A stretch of DNA of 50,975 nt from positions 1-50,975 of the forward strand of contig NZ_JACJRJ010000046.1 in NCBI RefSeq assembly GCF_014697195.1. The letters are read 5' to 3'. The position numbers were made by a program, and so were the translations under genes. This DNA comes from Cylindrospermum sp. FACHB-282. GTDB taxonomy: Bacteria; Cyanobacteriota; Cyanobacteriia; Cyanobacteriales; Nostocaceae. Below are positions 20,101 through 29,438 of the stretch, piece by piece. Each line of letters begins with the position of its first letter. The stretch's first letter is position 1. The notes beneath the pieces were generated by a model. That model did not search any database. It saw nothing but the letters and a program-made list of their open reading frames with translations, and was not told where the DNA came from.

Positions 20101-22870
20101 TGATGCAGGCTATCAATTTGGTCAACTGGCGTTAGTTCTGCTGGAGCGCTTAGATGCCAAACCCATTCAAGCCAGAACCTTATTCCCGGTTAGCGACCAG
20201 ATTAATGTTTGGAAAACACACTTGAGAGAAAGTCTTAAGCCACTCCAGGATTGCTATCAAGTTGGGATTGAGCAGGGCGATTTCGAGTTTGCTGGCTACG
20301 CTGCCATGCATTTCTGTAGTTATGCATTTGCAGTAGGTCAACCCCTGTCTGAACTACAACTTCATTTGACCAGTTATGCCCAGGCAGTGAAACAAATCCA
20401 GCATTCAGCTGGCATTCATTTCATAGATATTTGCTGGCAAACTGTTTTGAACTTGATTCAGAAGGTTCCTGCACCTGGTATTTTATCGGGTCAAGCTTAT
20501 GATGAAGCAACTCGGCTACCCCAGATGCAACAAACCAATTTTCACGGAGGTTTGTTCTATTGTTACCTGAATAAATTATTTCTGTGTTACCTGTTTGACG
20601 ATGCAAAGGGGGCGATTACAAATGCTGTTCTCGCACAAGAATATATGCGTGCCATGACCGGATCGGCGTTGGTTGCTATGTTTCGGTTCTACGATTCTCT
20701 AGCCCGACTGGCGGTGTATGCAGAGACAGATCCCTCAAAACAGTCAGAGTTGCTGCAACAGGTAGCAGAAAATCAGGAAAAAATGCAAAATTGGGCGCAC
20801 CATGCCCCGATGAATTATCTACACAAGTGGCACTTGGTAGAAGCAGAACGGTATCGGGTGTTGGGTGAGGTAGCGGCAGCAATGGATGCCTACGATCGCG
20901 CGATCGCCTTGGCAAGAGAAAACGAATACCTCCAGGAAGAAGCTCTAGCCAACGAATTAGCAGCAAAGTTTCATTTGGCAAAAAACCGGATGACAATCGC
21001 CAAAGCCTATCTGCAAGAGGCGAGGTATGGTTATTTAAGGTGGGGGGCAATGGCTAAAGTTCAGGATTTGCAAAGACGCTATCCCCAACTGCTAGAACTG
21101 CGGTCACCAATGACTAGCACAGGTAAGGTTGACACTAGACAATCCGCTGCAACTAAGTTAGAAGCACTTGATCTAGAAACGGTGTTGAAAGCATCCCAGG
21201 CAATCGCCAGTGAAATTGTGTTAGATAAACTCCTGGCAAAACTGATGACCATCTTAATTGAGAATGCCGGGGCGCAAACAGGGTACTTAATTTTGCCAAC
21301 ACAAGACGAATGGCGGATTGAGGCGATTGGGTCGATTGGTGATCAGAAAATAGCCGTTTTGCAATCAATTCCCCTGGACTTAATCTCAACAGATGGCACT
21401 ACTTACTTGCCAACTGCCCTGATTAATTATGTGGCTCGCACTCAAGAAAGCATCATCCTCGACAATGCTGCTCAATCAGGCAACTTTCAATCTGACCCTT
21501 GGATTGTGCAGCACCAATCGAAATCAATTCTTTGTGCGCCCCTGTTGAACCAGGGAAAACTGACTGGAATCGTCTTTTTAGAAAACAATCTCACCACTAA
21601 TGCATTTACGCCAGAGCGAATTGAAATCCTGCATTTACTTTCTACTCAGGCAGCTATTTCTATTGACAATGCTCGTCTATTAAAGCATCAGGCAGAACTG
21701 AATGCATCTTTAAGGGCTGAAATTACCGATCGCCAAAGGGCAGAAAAAGACCGCGATCGCATGATCGCCATCATAGAAGCATCCACTGATTATATTGGCA
21801 TGTGTACTCCTGAAGGCAATATTTTCTGGAATAATGCTCAAGCCAAGAAACTGTCAGGTATACCGCTGGATGCAGACCTCTCTAACGTGATTATCTCCAA
21901 ATGCCATCCCCAATGGGCATTAGAAATTGTCCAAAATCAAGGAATTCCGGCAGCTATACAAGATGGTATCTGGGTTGGTGAAACTGCTTTGTTGAGCAGT
22001 GATGGCAGAGAAATACCGGTTTCTCAAATGATCATTGCTCACAAAGCAAGGGATGGCAGTGTGGAATATGTTTCTACTATTATGCGGGATATCAGCACCC
22101 TCAAAGCGGTAGAGGCAGAAGTCCTACAACTTAATGCAGAATTGGAAGAACGGGTGATCCAGCGGACTGCCCAATTACAAGCTGCTAACAAAGCATTGGA
22201 GACTTTTTCCTACTCTGTTTCTCATGATTTGCGGGCACCTTTAAGGGCGATTGATGGCTTTTCGAGAATGATCCAAGAAGACTACAGTAAGCAGCTTGAT
22301 GCCGAAGCCAATCGTTACTTAAAAGTTGTCCGGGATAATGCCAAACGCATGGGTGAGTTGATTGATGATTTGTTGAATTTATCCCGTTTGGATAGGAAGG
22401 AAATGTCCAAGCAGCCTGTGTTAGTTAATGAGTTGATTCAACAGGTGCTGCGTGATTTGACCCCAGAATGGTCTGGTCGTCAGATTGAATTTGCGATCGC
22501 TAATTTACCCATCTGTCAAGCTGACCTTTCCCTGTTAACACAAGTCTGGATTAACCTGTTATCAAATGCAATCAAGTACACCCGCTACAAATCCGTTGCC
22601 CATATTGAAGTGGGTTATGAGGTTATGGATGGTGAAGGAGTGTACTTTGTCAGAGATAATGGGTCAGGATTTGATATGCAGTATGCCAATAATCTGTTTG
22701 GAGTTTTCCAACGTCTGCACCGCGAACAAGAATTTGAAGGTACAGGTATTGGACTAGCGATCGTTCAACGGATTATTCAACGTCACGGTGGGCGCATTTG
22801 GGCCCAAGCAGCGGTCGATCAAGGCGCAACTTTTTATTTCACCCTTCCCAATATAATAACCAATGACTGA
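17156..22870 (+). CDS. Giant Ser/Thr protein kinase - ATPase - GAF - PAS - histidine kinase fusion
   Basis: A 1904-residue soluble signalling protein of a class known from filamentous cyanobacteria. Residues 1-270 form a Hanks-type kinase: catalytic loop HKDINPSN (126-133) and DFG at 147-149; the RD arginine is Lys here. Next is an AAA-type ATPase with Walker A GYSGIGKS (349-356) and Walker [12 protein letters not shown], followed by a long helical (TPR-like) region of about 700 residues. A GAF domain (about 1390-1530), a PAS domain (about 1545-1660) and HisKA with His1690 ([10 protein letters not shown]) follow, then the ATPase with [10 protein letters not shown] and [10 protein letters not shown]. 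Its stop overlaps the response-regulator start by 8 nt. Confidence 0.93.
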   Translation: MITIPGYQIQKKIHESANSYVYRGIRKRDSLPVIFKILKKEYPTPEEMTRYKLEYEITHSLSLEGVIKCYDLQQYQSNLIIIMEDFGAKSLAKIIAKSRFMLTDFLKLAIQIAKSLNEIHSAKIIHKDINPSNIVFNPKTQQLKIIDFGISTALSRETLTLKSPTVLEGTLAYISPEQTGRMNRSLDYRTDFYSLGATFYQLLTHRLPFESSDPLELIHHHLALEAIPPHVIDPEIPMMVSEIILKLLAKTAEERYQSAGGIINDLEQCLIQLQQTGRIESFTLAQQDISDQFYIPEKLYGRKKEVETLLAAFDRVAGKDDAKMGRCKNLESENVPVSSSQVEMMLVAGYSGIGKSVLVQEIYKPITQQRGYFVSGKFDQYQRDIPYFAIAQALESLIKQLLTEDEARLSQWREKLLVALGSNSLVITQVIPALELIVGNQPDVPVLPPTEAQNRFNQVFQNFIRVFTQSEHPLVIFLDDLQWADNASLKLIQLLATTTEKQSLLLIGAYRDNEVNAAHPLIQTVDEIRQSGGVVNQLSLAALNLPDINQLIADTLHCQPEDTLLLAELVQLKTGGNPFFMNEFLKSLYTEGLLKFERQTKKWQWSIEQIQNQGITDNVVDLMASKIQKLNPKTQQVLRLSACIGNSFNLETLAYAAELSLRETAQILGVAIAQGLILPMSNAHKSVVFNVPLPGRPTIEYKFVHDRIQQAAYSLLPKAEQIKTHWQVGQCLWHITAPEQLEYKIFDITNQLNLGRKLIKTQSEQDNLSRLNFMAGEKAKASAAYEAAWRYLQTGLDLLTTDSWQTNYDFTLTLYSATAEAAYLSGNFEQVEPLCQQVLDHAKTLLASLKVYDVKIQTYVAQSKLLEAIEIGLHLLEKLGVHLPNQPTFEDVQQAISATASKLANRAIEDLVDLPIMSEPEVLAAMQLLTSMCASAYLAVPPLFLLTVLKMVDLLVEYGNMMLAPFAYAAYGIILCGVVFEIDAGYQFGQLALVLLERLDAKPIQARTLFPVSDQINVWKTHLRESLKPLQDCYQVGIEQGDFEFAGYAAMHFCSYAFAVGQPLSELQLHLTSYAQAVKQIQHSAGIHFIDICWQTVLNLIQKVPAPGILSGQAYDEATRLPQMQQTNFHGGLFYCYLNKLFLCYLFDDAKGAITNAVLAQEYMRAMTGSALVAMFRFYDSLARLAVYAETDPSKQSELLQQVAENQEKMQNWAHHAPMNYLHKWHLVEAERYRVLGEVAAAMDAYDRAIALARENEYLQEEALANELAAKFHLAKNRMTIAKAYLQEARYGYLRWGAMAKVQDLQRRYPQLLELRSPMTSTGKVDTRQSAATKLEALDLETVLKASQAIASEIVLDKLLAKLMTILIENAGAQTGYLILPTQDEWRIEAIGSIGDQKIAVLQSIPLDLISTDGTTYLPTALINYVARTQESIILDNAAQSGNFQSDPWIVQHQSKSILCAPLLNQGKLTGIVFLENNLTTNAFTPERIEILHLLSTQAAISIDNARLLKHQAELNASLRAEITDRQRAEKDRDRMIAIIEASTDYIGMCTPEGNIFWNNAQAKKLSGIPLDADLSNVIISKCHPQWALEIVQNQGIPAAIQDGIWVGETALLSSDGREIPVSQMIIAHKARDGSVEYVSTIMRDISTLKAVEAEVLQLNAELEERVIQRTAQLQAANKALETFSYSVSHDLRAPLRAIDGFSRMIQEDYSKQLDAEANRYLKVVRDNAKRMGELIDDLLNLSRLDRKEMSKQPVLVNELIQQVLRDLTPEWSGRQIEFAIANLPICQADLSLLTQVWINLLSNAIKYTRYKSVAHIEVGYEVMDGEGVYFVRDNGSGFDMQYANNLFGVFQRLHREQEFEGTGIGLAIVQRIIQRHGGRIWAQAAVDQGATFYFTLPNIITND

Positions 22871-23351
22871 CCAACCCATTGATCAGCCCACTGATACATC
22901 TTTTGAGCAACCGATTTCTATTGTGTTAGTTGAAGATAATCCTGCTGATGCAGAACTAGCTATGCGAGCATTACGTCGCGGCAGAATTGGAAATCACGTC
23001 CAATGGCTCCAAGATGGAGCAGAAGCCCTCGATTTTCTCTTTTGTCGCGGAAACTATGCCCACCGTACCATGACGAATCAACCCAAAGTCATTTTGCTGG
23101 ATTTGAAACTGCCAAAGGTGAATGGATTGGAAGTTTTACGGCAACTTAAGTCTGACCCACGCACTCAAACCATTCCAGTTGTGGTGCTGACCTCTTCTGC
23201 CGAAGATCGTGATGTGATCGAGAGTTACCAACTGGGGGTGAATAGCTACATCGTCAAACCTGTCGATTTTGAACAATTCAACCATGCAGTCCAGCAGCTT
23301 GGGTTTTATTGGGTCTTGTTTAACCGACTACCGATTGACAAAATTTACTAA
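22863..23351 (+). CDS. Response regulator, Rcp1-like single receiver
   Basis: A 162-residue stand-alone receiver with no DNA-binding output. The acidic pair is in [14 protein letters not shown], the phospho-acceptor is Asp80 in [12 protein letters not shown], the switch residues lie in [12 protein letters not shown] and the conserved Lys is in [11 protein letters not shown]. The sequence resembles Rcp1, the partner of cyanobacterial phytochrome-type kinases. Its ATG lies in an ATGACTGA overlap with the kinase stop, so it is translationally coupled and is almost certainly the phosphorylation partner of that kinase. Confidence 0.92.
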   Translation: MTDQPIDQPTDTSFEQPISIVLVEDNPADAELAMRALRRGRIGNHVQWLQDGAEALDFLFCRGNYAHRTMTNQPKVILLDLKLPKVNGLEVLRQLKSDPRTQTIPVVVLTSSAEDRDVIESYQLGVNSYIVKPVDFEQFNHAVQQLGFYWVLFNRLPIDKIY

Positions 23352-23442
23352 CCGCTCAACCAAACCTACTCAAACTTACTCAAAGTTTGAAAGCCTAGTC
23401 ATTAGTAGTGGATCAACCACCACAGGGTTAAACGGTAAACCC

Positions 23443-23624
23443 ATTAATGTTAGAGACTTCATATTATTATTATTTTTACTTAAAAATATTTAAAGATCAG
23501 CAAAAATGGTTAAATCTCAAATTACTGTTTTTGCTAACTTAATCATCTAATTCTAAAGGCTTAATCTTTATTTTTTTGACAATTTGCAAAAGTTTACTTA
23601 AGCTAAAAGATGGGGCTAGTAAAT
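23443..23624. repeat. Dispersed ~180-bp intergenic repeat, copy 1
   Basis: An AT-rich noncoding block that begins ATTAATGTTA and ends GCTAGTAAAT. Its best-conserved part runs from TTTTTGCTAACT through CTAATTCTAAAGGCTTAA to AAAAGTTTACTTAAGCTAAA. The second copy, same orientation, is at 32620-32798. I see no terminal inverted repeats and no long open frame. It may be a mobile noncoding element or a conserved regulatory or RNA unit. Confidence 0.75.
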
Positions 23625-23631
23625 TGGATCA

Positions 23632-23681
23632 AGTCTCATCGCCCACTTTGAAAATTTGTGAATCTGAAATAGGCGATCGCT
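23632..23681 (+). repeat. Direct repeat copy B: imperfect tRNA-Gly 3' end plus flank
   Basis: This is the second copy of the 51-bp block at 13319-13369. It contains only a degenerate 16-nt tRNA end (AGTCTCATCGCCCACT), so it is not a tRNA gene. It abuts the dispersed repeat at 23443-23624 and lies 40 bp before the OpuC-type ATPase gene. Confidence 0.75.
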
Positions 23682-23720
23682 TGACGACAAGCCAATCTTT
23701 ATTTGTTTAACCAAACTCTC

Positions 23721-24479
23721 ATGTCCCCAGCACCAGAAATTGCCGTTGAGTTTCGGGATGTCAGCTTCCAGATCAATCGCCGTCCCCTGTTATCCCACTT
23801 GAATCTCACCATCTACCAAGGGGAAGCCCTCGTCTTACTAGGACGCAGTGGTAGCGGCAAAACCACCACCTTAAAATTAATCAATCACCTCCTCACACCC
23901 ACTCAAGGGCAAGTTTTAGTCAACAATCGCCCTACGACTGATTGGGATGCCATTCAACTGCGGCGGCGCATCGGCTACGTGATCCAGGACATAGGCTTGT
24001 TTCCCCACATTAGCGTCGGCGAAAATGTTGGACTTGTCCCCTCTTTAGAAAAGTGGACACAACAGCGGATTGAAGCGCGAGTCTATGAAATGTTACACTT
24101 AGTTGATTTAGATCCGGAAACATTTGCCCACCGTTATCCAAATCAACTATCTGGCGGTCAGCGTCAGCGGGTGGGTGTGGCTAGGGCATTAGCTGCCGAC
24201 CCGCCCATATTATTGATGGATGAGCCTTTTGGGGCACTCGACCCCATCACTCGCCTAGAATTACAACAACAGTTCCACCACTTGCAAAGGCAACTGGGAA
24301 AAACAGTTATCTTTGTCACCCACGACATTCAAGAAGCTTTCTTCCTAGCTACTCGAATTGGGTTGATGTATGAAGGAAATTTAGTCGTTCTCGGAACGAA
24401 GGCAGAATTCCTCCAATCTCAACATCCAGAGGCCAAGGCTTTTATAGCTTGTTTAAATGCTTGGGAAAAAAGCGCGTGA
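23721..24479 (+). CDS. Osmoprotectant ABC transporter ATP-binding protein (OpuCA/ProV type)
   Basis: A 252-residue ATPase. Walker A is GRSGSGKTTT, the signature LSGGQRQRVGVARAL, Walker B ILLMDEPFGALDP and the switch His lies in VIFVTHDIQEAF. The DIGLFPHISVGENVGLVPSL segment is typical of glycine-betaine/choline importers. It lacks the C-terminal CBS pair of many OpuCA proteins. I prefer ATG 23721 to an in-frame TTG at 23703. Its stop codon is part of the inverted repeat that begins the decayed element at 24476, so the original C-terminus may have been altered. It pairs with the permease/binding fusion at 24900. Confidence 0.9.
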   Translation: MSPAPEIAVEFRDVSFQINRRPLLSHLNLTIYQGEALVLLGRSGSGKTTTLKLINHLLTPTQGQVLVNNRPTTDWDAIQLRRRIGYVIQDIGLFPHISVGENVGLVPSLEKWTQQRIEARVYEMLHLVDLDPETFAHRYPNQLSGGQRQRVGVARALAADPPILLMDEPFGALDPITRLELQQQFHHLQRQLGKTVIFVTHDIQEAFFLATRIGLMYEGNLVVLGTKAEFLQSQHPEAKAFIACLNAWEKSA

Positions 24480-24884
24480 ACTACCCACACTTTACCGTCA
24501 GGTCAGTGTGGGCTTCCAACTTCACGGAAGATTGCCGCATCTTGGATTTGCGTCCTCGAATTGGTCTTACATCTATATACATATTATAGTAACTTAATGC
24601 CAGAAATATTTGCCTTTCCTCATACATCAGATAATGTTGGTATGCTCGCTCTTCGGCACGTAGTGCGGAATCACCAATTTTTCTGATAAAATGGCGAGTA
24701 TCTTGACCAGCAATGCCCCAAGCGAAAACTAAGCTAACTAGGTAAGTGTTGCAAGAAAAAGATTTGGGTCTTAGAAGGACTTCTGCCTTTGGAGGGAATG
24801 TCAGACCAATAGAACTACGGAGTCCTAGAGGCTATTCCCGATGAATTGGAAAGCCCCGTCCGTCTATAGGTTGGGGTAGTTCAC
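24476..24884. mobile_element. Decayed IS200/IS605 TnpB-type element between two opuC-type genes
   Basis: The block is bounded by perfect 11-bp inverted repeats, GTGAACTACCC (24476-24486) and GGGTAGTTCAC (24874-24884). Each end carries a hairpin; on the left it is CCCACACT/AGTGTGGG. On the minus strand a frame ending at 24481 reads VRPIRGRKSKMRQSSVKLEA near its end. On the plus strand a frame ending at 24844 reads DLGLRRTSAFGGNVRPIELR. Both resemble the variable tails of TnpB proteins, from memory and not from a search. Both ends look like TnpB right ends pointing outward. No intact transposase remains. Confidence 0.55.
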
Positions 24885-24899
24885 TTTAAGGATTTAACC

Positions 24900-26426
24900 T
24901 TGTTTTTAATCCAATACGCCCCAGAAATCCTTCTCCGCACCGGGGAACATTTAGTATTAGTGGCGATCGCCATGCTAGTGGCCATCTCCATCGGCATTCC
25001 TCTAGGCATTGTCATCACTCGTCAACCAAAACTCGCCCAACCCATTCTCGGTTTAGCTAATGCCCTGCAAACCATTCCCAGTTTAGCTATCTTTGGCTTT
25101 CTCATCTCTGTGCCATTTCTGGGAGGAATTGGCAAAATTCCTGCCATTGTCGCCTTGACTCTCTATGCTTTACTTCCCCTAATTCGTAATACCTATATCG
25201 GCATTAATACCGTCGATCCAGCAATTCGAGAAGCAGGAAGGGGAATGGGAATGACAGACTGGCAATTGCTATTTCAGGTAGAAATTCCCCTAGCCTCAGG
25301 GGTGATTTTGGCAGGAGTCAGGGTAGCAACAGTTATCTCTGTGGGAATTGCCACTATTGCAGCGGCTATTGGTGGCGGTGGGTTGGGGGTATTTATTTTT
25401 CGGGGCATTTCTACGGTTAATAATCAATTAATTCTAGCCGGAGCCATACCCGCCGCTTTTATCGCCTTAGGGGCAGATTTGGGCTTGGGATGGGTAGAAA
25501 AACGGTTGACACTGCAAAGAGACAAAAAGGGAAAAGTTAATCGTCAACTTGCAATTTCTTTAGGCATATTAACCTTACTAATTGTGGGATTAATAGCCTT
25601 TACATTTCGGCAAACAGCGCCAAGAATTGTTATCGGCTCAAAAAATTTCACAGAACAATATATATTAGGAGAATTACTAGCTCAACAAATTGAATTTCAC
25701 ACTAAATTAAAAGTTGATCGCCGCTTCAATTTAGGGGGAACTTTTATCTGTCATGAAGCTGTGAAAACAGGTCAAATTGCAGGCTATGTGGAATACACAG
25801 GAACGGCGTTTACAGCAGTCTTGAAACAGCAATCTATCAGTAACCCTCAAATAGTATATCAACAAGTCAAACAAGACTACGAACAGAAATTTAACTTACA
25901 AGTCATGCAGCCTTTAGGATTTAACAACACCTTTGCGATGATTATTCGGGGTGAAGATGCTAAACGTTTGCAGATTAAAACCCTTTCCGAAGCAGCTAAA
26001 TATACTCCTCAAATGCAAGCAGGATTTGGATATGAATTTCTAGAACGAGCAGATGGTTATCCAGGGTTAGCAAAGACTTATGGCTTAAAATTTGCCAAAT
26101 CTCCCCGACAAATGGAGTTAGGATTGATGTATCAAGCCTTAAAGGAAAAGAAAGTAGATTTGATAGCAGCCAATTCTACAGATGGCTTAATTCCTGTTCT
26201 AAATTTAGTCATTTTAGCAGATGACAAGAAATATTTCCCACCTTATGAAGCTGTCCCTATCTTTAATCAAGGAATTCTGAAAAAATATCCAGAGTTAGGG
26301 GAAGCAATTAATCAATTAGCTGGTTTAATTTCCACTGAAGAAATCCAAAAAATGAATTATCAAGTTGATAATCAATCTCGTCCAGTTGAAGATGTGGTGC
26401 GTGAGTGGCTTAAGTCTAAATCTTAA
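24900..26426 (+). CDS. Osmoprotectant ABC permease fused to substrate-binding domain (OpuCB-OpuCC type)
   Basis: A 508-residue fusion. Residues 1-210 are the permease, with helices such as LVLVAIAMLVAISIGIPLGI and the EAA-like loop PAIREAGRGMGMTDWQLLFQ. After a further helix (LAISLGILTLLIVGLIAFTF, about 220-240) comes the periplasmic binding domain. This starts IVIGSKNFTEQYILGELLAQ and includes GYVEYTGTAFTAVLKQ, characteristic of the glycine-betaine/choline (OpuAC) family. The start is TTG 24900, preceded by AAGGA with 7-nt spacing. The gene would normally abut the ATPase gene; here 420 bp of decayed element separates them, so its promoter may now lie within that insert. Confidence 0.9.
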   Translation: MFLIQYAPEILLRTGEHLVLVAIAMLVAISIGIPLGIVITRQPKLAQPILGLANALQTIPSLAIFGFLISVPFLGGIGKIPAIVALTLYALLPLIRNTYIGINTVDPAIREAGRGMGMTDWQLLFQVEIPLASGVILAGVRVATVISVGIATIAAAIGGGGLGVFIFRGISTVNNQLILAGAIPAAFIALGADLGLGWVEKRLTLQRDKKGKVNRQLAISLGILTLLIVGLIAFTFRQTAPRIVIGSKNFTEQYILGELLAQQIEFHTKLKVDRRFNLGGTFICHEAVKTGQIAGYVEYTGTAFTAVLKQQSISNPQIVYQQVKQDYEQKFNLQVMQPLGFNNTFAMIIRGEDAKRLQIKTLSEAAKYTPQMQAGFGYEFLERADGYPGLAKTYGLKFAKSPRQMELGLMYQALKEKKVDLIAANSTDGLIPVLNLVILADDKKYFPPYEAVPIFNQGILKKYPELGEAINQLAGLISTEEIQKMNYQVDNQSRPVEDVVREWLKSKS

Positions 26427-26437
26427 CTATGAAAAAT

Positions 26438-26462
26438 TCCCAACATCTCTAATAAGTTGGGA
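26438..26462 (+). terminator. Hairpin after the opuC-type fusion gene
   Basis: TCCCAAC (26438-26444) pairs with GTTGGGA (26456-26462) across an 11-nt loop, 12 bp after the stop codon. It lacks a strong T tract, so it is a weak terminator or an RNA-stabilising hairpin. Confidence 0.4.
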
Positions 26463-26585
26463 GTCTGAAAGAGCATTAAACTCTTAGTATTTAACTAATA
26501 AGATGTATGATATGTTAGACCAGAAAGTACGGTACATTTTTTGGTTTTCGGTGCGTTAGGTCAGCCGTAACACACCCTACAATAA

Positions 26586-26628
26586 AGATTCCCGACTTCT
26601 TAAAGAAGTCGGGAATCTAGTTTTTTAT
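26586..26628. terminator. Bidirectional terminator between convergent genes
   Basis: A perfect 15-bp stem, AGATTCCCGACTTCT (26586-26600) with AGAAGTCGGGAATCT (26604-26618) and a 3-nt loop, is followed by a T-rich run. It lies between two convergent genes, directly after the stop of the DUF427 gene. The core CCCGACTTCT hairpin recurs in the palindrome at 39158-39260, so it is also a repeat family. Confidence 0.8.
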
Positions 26629-26630
26629 AG

Positions 26631-27131
26631 TTACCACCATTTTGTCCCTGGTTCGCCCTTAAATGGCCCGACAATATCAGAAGTAATCCATCCCCCATAG
26701 AAATCGCCAGTTTGAGCTAAAACTAGCTCATCATTCACATAGCAAGCATCCATTAAACTTGCATAAAAACTATAGTATTCTTGAATTGAAACAAAATCAG
26801 CAGTTGGTTGAATATATCGCCAAGCCGCATAATTGATATATTTATCACCCACCGATACATCATAGTATTGACATACACCTTTCCATTCACACCAAGTTTT
26901 TTTGGGTGTGGCTATTAAATATTCTAATTTAATGTCTTCAGCAGGAATATAATATCCAGGAGGATGACTAGTTTCTAAAACTCTTTTAGCTTTGTTAGTT
27001 TCTGCTAAAACAATACCATTAAAAATTATCTTTAAATGTTTATTAGTATCTTCTAAACGAGCCGGACGGGGATAATCCCAAACTGATTCTTGACCTGGTT
27101 GTGGGGGGATAGGATTTGGTTGCATAGCCAT
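26631..27131 (-). CDS. DUF427 domain protein
   Basis: A 166-residue protein. DUF427 signatures are clear: ESVWDYPRPARLEDTNKHLK near the N-terminus, RVLETSHPPGYYIPAEDIKL (about 46-65), KKTWCEWKGVCQYYDV, and the closing DFYGGWITSDIVGPFKGEPG. The family is small, soluble and without an established reaction. Start ATG 27131. It is the last gene of a same-strand run with an oxygenase, an MscS channel, EgtD and an OvoA/EgtB-like enzyme, 108 bp after the oxygenase gene. Confidence 0.88.
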   Translation of the reverse strand: MAMQPNPIPPQPGQESVWDYPRPARLEDTNKHLKIIFNGIVLAETNKAKRVLETSHPPGYYIPAEDIKLEYLIATPKKTWCEWKGVCQYYDVSVGDKYINYAAWRYIQPTADFVSIQEYYSFYASLMDACYVNDELVLAQTGDFYGGWITSDIVGPFKGEPGTKWW

Positions 27132-27239
27132 AAAATGTTCAGTCTAAATTAGTATCGATAGGATGCATTTTACCATGAACATATTTATCCTATCTGACGC
27201 ACGCTAAAACAGTCTTTGAATGAGAGAGTTGTATAATTT

Positions 27240-28181
27240 CTATTTGAGATTTGCCTTATGCTTGTGAAAAAATTCTAGCACAGGTTGAGCTTTTTCTGAG
27301 TGTTGAAAACTCGCATAAGAATAGCGATATAAACCTCTACAAATTAAACCTAACCTTGTTGAAAAATCAACTACTGATGGGATATCAATCATCACATCAT
27401 CTACAGGTGCAATATCTCCTCTTTGGCAATAAGCAGCATAGCTAATTCGCGGTTCTGGAGCGCGTTTACTACTGCGACTACCCCAGTGAAAGACATACTG
27501 ATTCCAACAAGAAAGAATCCCCGCTTTTGTCGGTAAGGCTCGAATATCTTCCAATGCAAATTGATTTGCTGGTGTTTTCAAATCTGTAATAGCATCAGCA
27601 TATTGAGGATCTCGGTTTAAGGGTAGTATATACATACATGAATTCAAGGGAGTAGCATCAGTAATAGTAATCCAAATAGTAAGCACTGTAGGCATACCGT
27701 TAGTATCTATAGTATTTGCATACTCTGCATCACGATGAGGTTCAAATCCCTTGCCTGTATCAACAGCATCTATATAGTAAACCCAGAAATTCGGAACTAG
27801 CTTATAATTTGAGCCAAGAATTCCCGACAAAGTTGAGTCAAAGTAGCCAAATGCTTGATAAAAAACATCATAGACGAGGGCAAACATTGGAGGTAAGCCA
27901 GCTTTTCTTACCTGATTAATACACTCGTTCATTTCCTGAAGCGTAGCAATAGGAATTAACGGATTTGTTTGAAAATAGCCTTCTTCTCGCAGTTGTAAAG
28001 CATACTTATCTAGTATTTTATCATCAGTTTTAGGAAGGGTTGAAAAATCCGCAAAGGGATGATCAGAAATAGTGGAATTTGGGTTAAGATTCAGCCAATA
28101 ATTAATATCTTCTAGCTGGGGGAGAACTGAAATTAAATCTTCTAATGGGATGGCTTTTCTTAAAATTGTATCTTCTGTCAT
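27240..28181 (-). CDS. Fe(II)/2-oxoglutarate-type oxygenase (PhyH-like)
   Basis: A 313-residue soluble protein. The facial triad is visible as His149-x-Asp151 (GFEPHRDAEY) and His232 (YVFHWGSRSS), with Arg245 (EPRISYAAY) placed to bind 2-oxoglutarate. The core beta strands LTIWITITDATPLNSCMYIL and the PLNRDPQY loop fit the phytanoyl-CoA dioxygenase superfamily. AAAGGA lies about 7 nt before ATG 28181. The substrate is unknown; the neighbouring histidine-methyltransferase and sulfoxide-synthase genes raise the possibility that it modifies a histidine-derived metabolite, but that is inference. Confidence 0.75.
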   Translation of the reverse strand: MTEDTILRKAIPLEDLISVLPQLEDINYWLNLNPNSTISDHPFADFSTLPKTDDKILDKYALQLREEGYFQTNPLIPIATLQEMNECINQVRKAGLPPMFALVYDVFYQAFGYFDSTLSGILGSNYKLVPNFWVYYIDAVDTGKGFEPHRDAEYANTIDTNGMPTVLTIWITITDATPLNSCMYILPLNRDPQYADAITDLKTPANQFALEDIRALPTKAGILSCWNQYVFHWGSRSSKRAPEPRISYAAYCQRGDIAPVDDVMIDIPSVVDFSTRLGLICRGLYRYSYASFQHSEKAQPVLEFFHKHKANLK

Positions 28182-28284
28182 GATTGTTCCTTTGATTGTT
28201 TGCTGATATTAGTATGATGCAGCAGTTGGATTCTTTCCTGTTGCACCAAAGGAAAGCCTTAAATTAAAATTGGAGCTTTTGTCA

Positions 28285-29403
28285 TTAATTGTTGGCTGTT
28301 TGTCTGCTCGGTTTATAGCTTTCTAGGTCGGCTTCTAGTTGTATAGACAAAAAATCGATGCCCTCTTTCTCCAAGACTTCTAGTATTGCTAGATTTAATT
28401 TCTTTTCTGCATCAAAGTAAAGATTGTCATCATTAACAAAAGCCATAATTTCAATCACGCGGGCATTCTGTTCTATTTTTTTGAAGCGCACTGTACAAGA
28501 TGGCGAAAAACCAGAAATATGTTTTGGTAGTTCTTGAATATTATCGCAAATTCTGGCAGTTTGTTGTGCAGAAATTCCGTCAATACTGAGAATTAAATTC
28601 AGTCCCCATTTTAACTCTTTACCAGGATTTTGTGACCAATTTTCTACAATTCCAGAAATCATGCGAGAGTTGGGCATTTTCAGAATAGAACCCCATTTAG
28701 CTAGATGCAGTGTTGTAGTTCTAAATCCAATACTTTGGATTTGCACAAACCCATCTACTCCTGATATTCCTACCCAGTCACCTTCTTTATAGAGATTATC
28801 AGAGTAGATAATTAGAGTACAAAACCAGTCATAAACAATATCTTTGAGCAGCAGCCCTATAGTGATACCAGCACCACCTAATAAACCAACAAGGGCAGCG
28901 GCTGATTGTCCTAAAAATATTTCACTTACCTTAATTGTGATGACGATAATTGCTGCCGATTGAAATATTTTCGGCATCAATGGTCTGAGCAATTCATCAA
29001 GCTCAGTGTCTGTATGCAGCAACATGTTAGCAATTATCTGCCCCAAGATTGAAGAGGCGCGATATACAACATAAGCTACTATGAAAACAACGATTAAGTT
29101 GAGAATTTTAGTGATTGTTTCGCTTAATTGCAGCCCAATATTTTCTGCCAAAATCTCCTTGACTAGCCACAGTCCACCGATGAGAATCATCCAGCTTAAG
29201 GATGGTTTGATAATTGTGATCAACTCATCGTCGAGTTTAGTTTCGGTTTTGCTAGTGAAGCCCTCAATGGTTTTGATGATTCCGGCAACAAGAAACCGCC
29301 TTAAAGCCTGTGTCAGCGTCAGTATAAGAATAATAACAAGGATTTTGGCGATGGGGATGCCGGAGTAATTGATATTCTTCAGCGTGTTCCAAACTGCTTC
29401 CAT
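28285..29403 (-). CDS. MscS-family mechanosensitive ion channel
   Basis: A 372-residue membrane protein with about four to five helices. The pore helix reads LVGLLGGAGITIGLLLKDIV, the Gly/Ala-rich TM3 of MscS, and the beta domain follows as YKEGDWVGISGVDGFVQIQS and IGFRTTTL. A GTG-initiated extension to 29472 is open, but those codons belong to the 3' end of egtD in another frame. I therefore use ATG 29403, 35 bp after the egtD stop. It should release osmolytes on hypo-osmotic shock, and it may be cotranscribed with egtD. Confidence 0.88.
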   Translation of the reverse strand: MEAVWNTLKNINYSGIPIAKILVIILILTLTQALRRFLVAGIIKTIEGFTSKTETKLDDELITIIKPSLSWMILIGGLWLVKEILAENIGLQLSETITKILNLIVVFIVAYVVYRASSILGQIIANMLLHTDTELDELLRPLMPKIFQSAAIIVITIKVSEIFLGQSAAALVGLLGGAGITIGLLLKDIVYDWFCTLIIYSDNLYKEGDWVGISGVDGFVQIQSIGFRTTTLHLAKWGSILKMPNSRMISGIVENWSQNPGKELKWGLNLILSIDGISAQQTARICDNIQELPKHISGFSPSCTVRFKKIEQNARVIEIMAFVNDDNLYFDAEKKLNLAILEVLEKEGIDFLSIQLEADLESYKPSRQTANN

Positions 29404-29438
29404 AGTGGAGTAAGATGTAGTTAAGTTAATTGGAAAAG

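Noticed and set aside
23632-23681. Possible second tRNA-Gly
   Set aside because: Only a degenerate 16-nt 3' end is present; no D arm, anticodon arm or 5' acceptor strand precedes it.
24481-24800. Minus-strand frame of about 100 codons ending at 24481 (GQDTRHFIRKIGDSALRAEE...) as a separate gene
   Set aside because: It has no good start codon, and its tail coincides with a TnpB-like end. I treat it as part of the decayed element, though its middle is not clearly TnpB.
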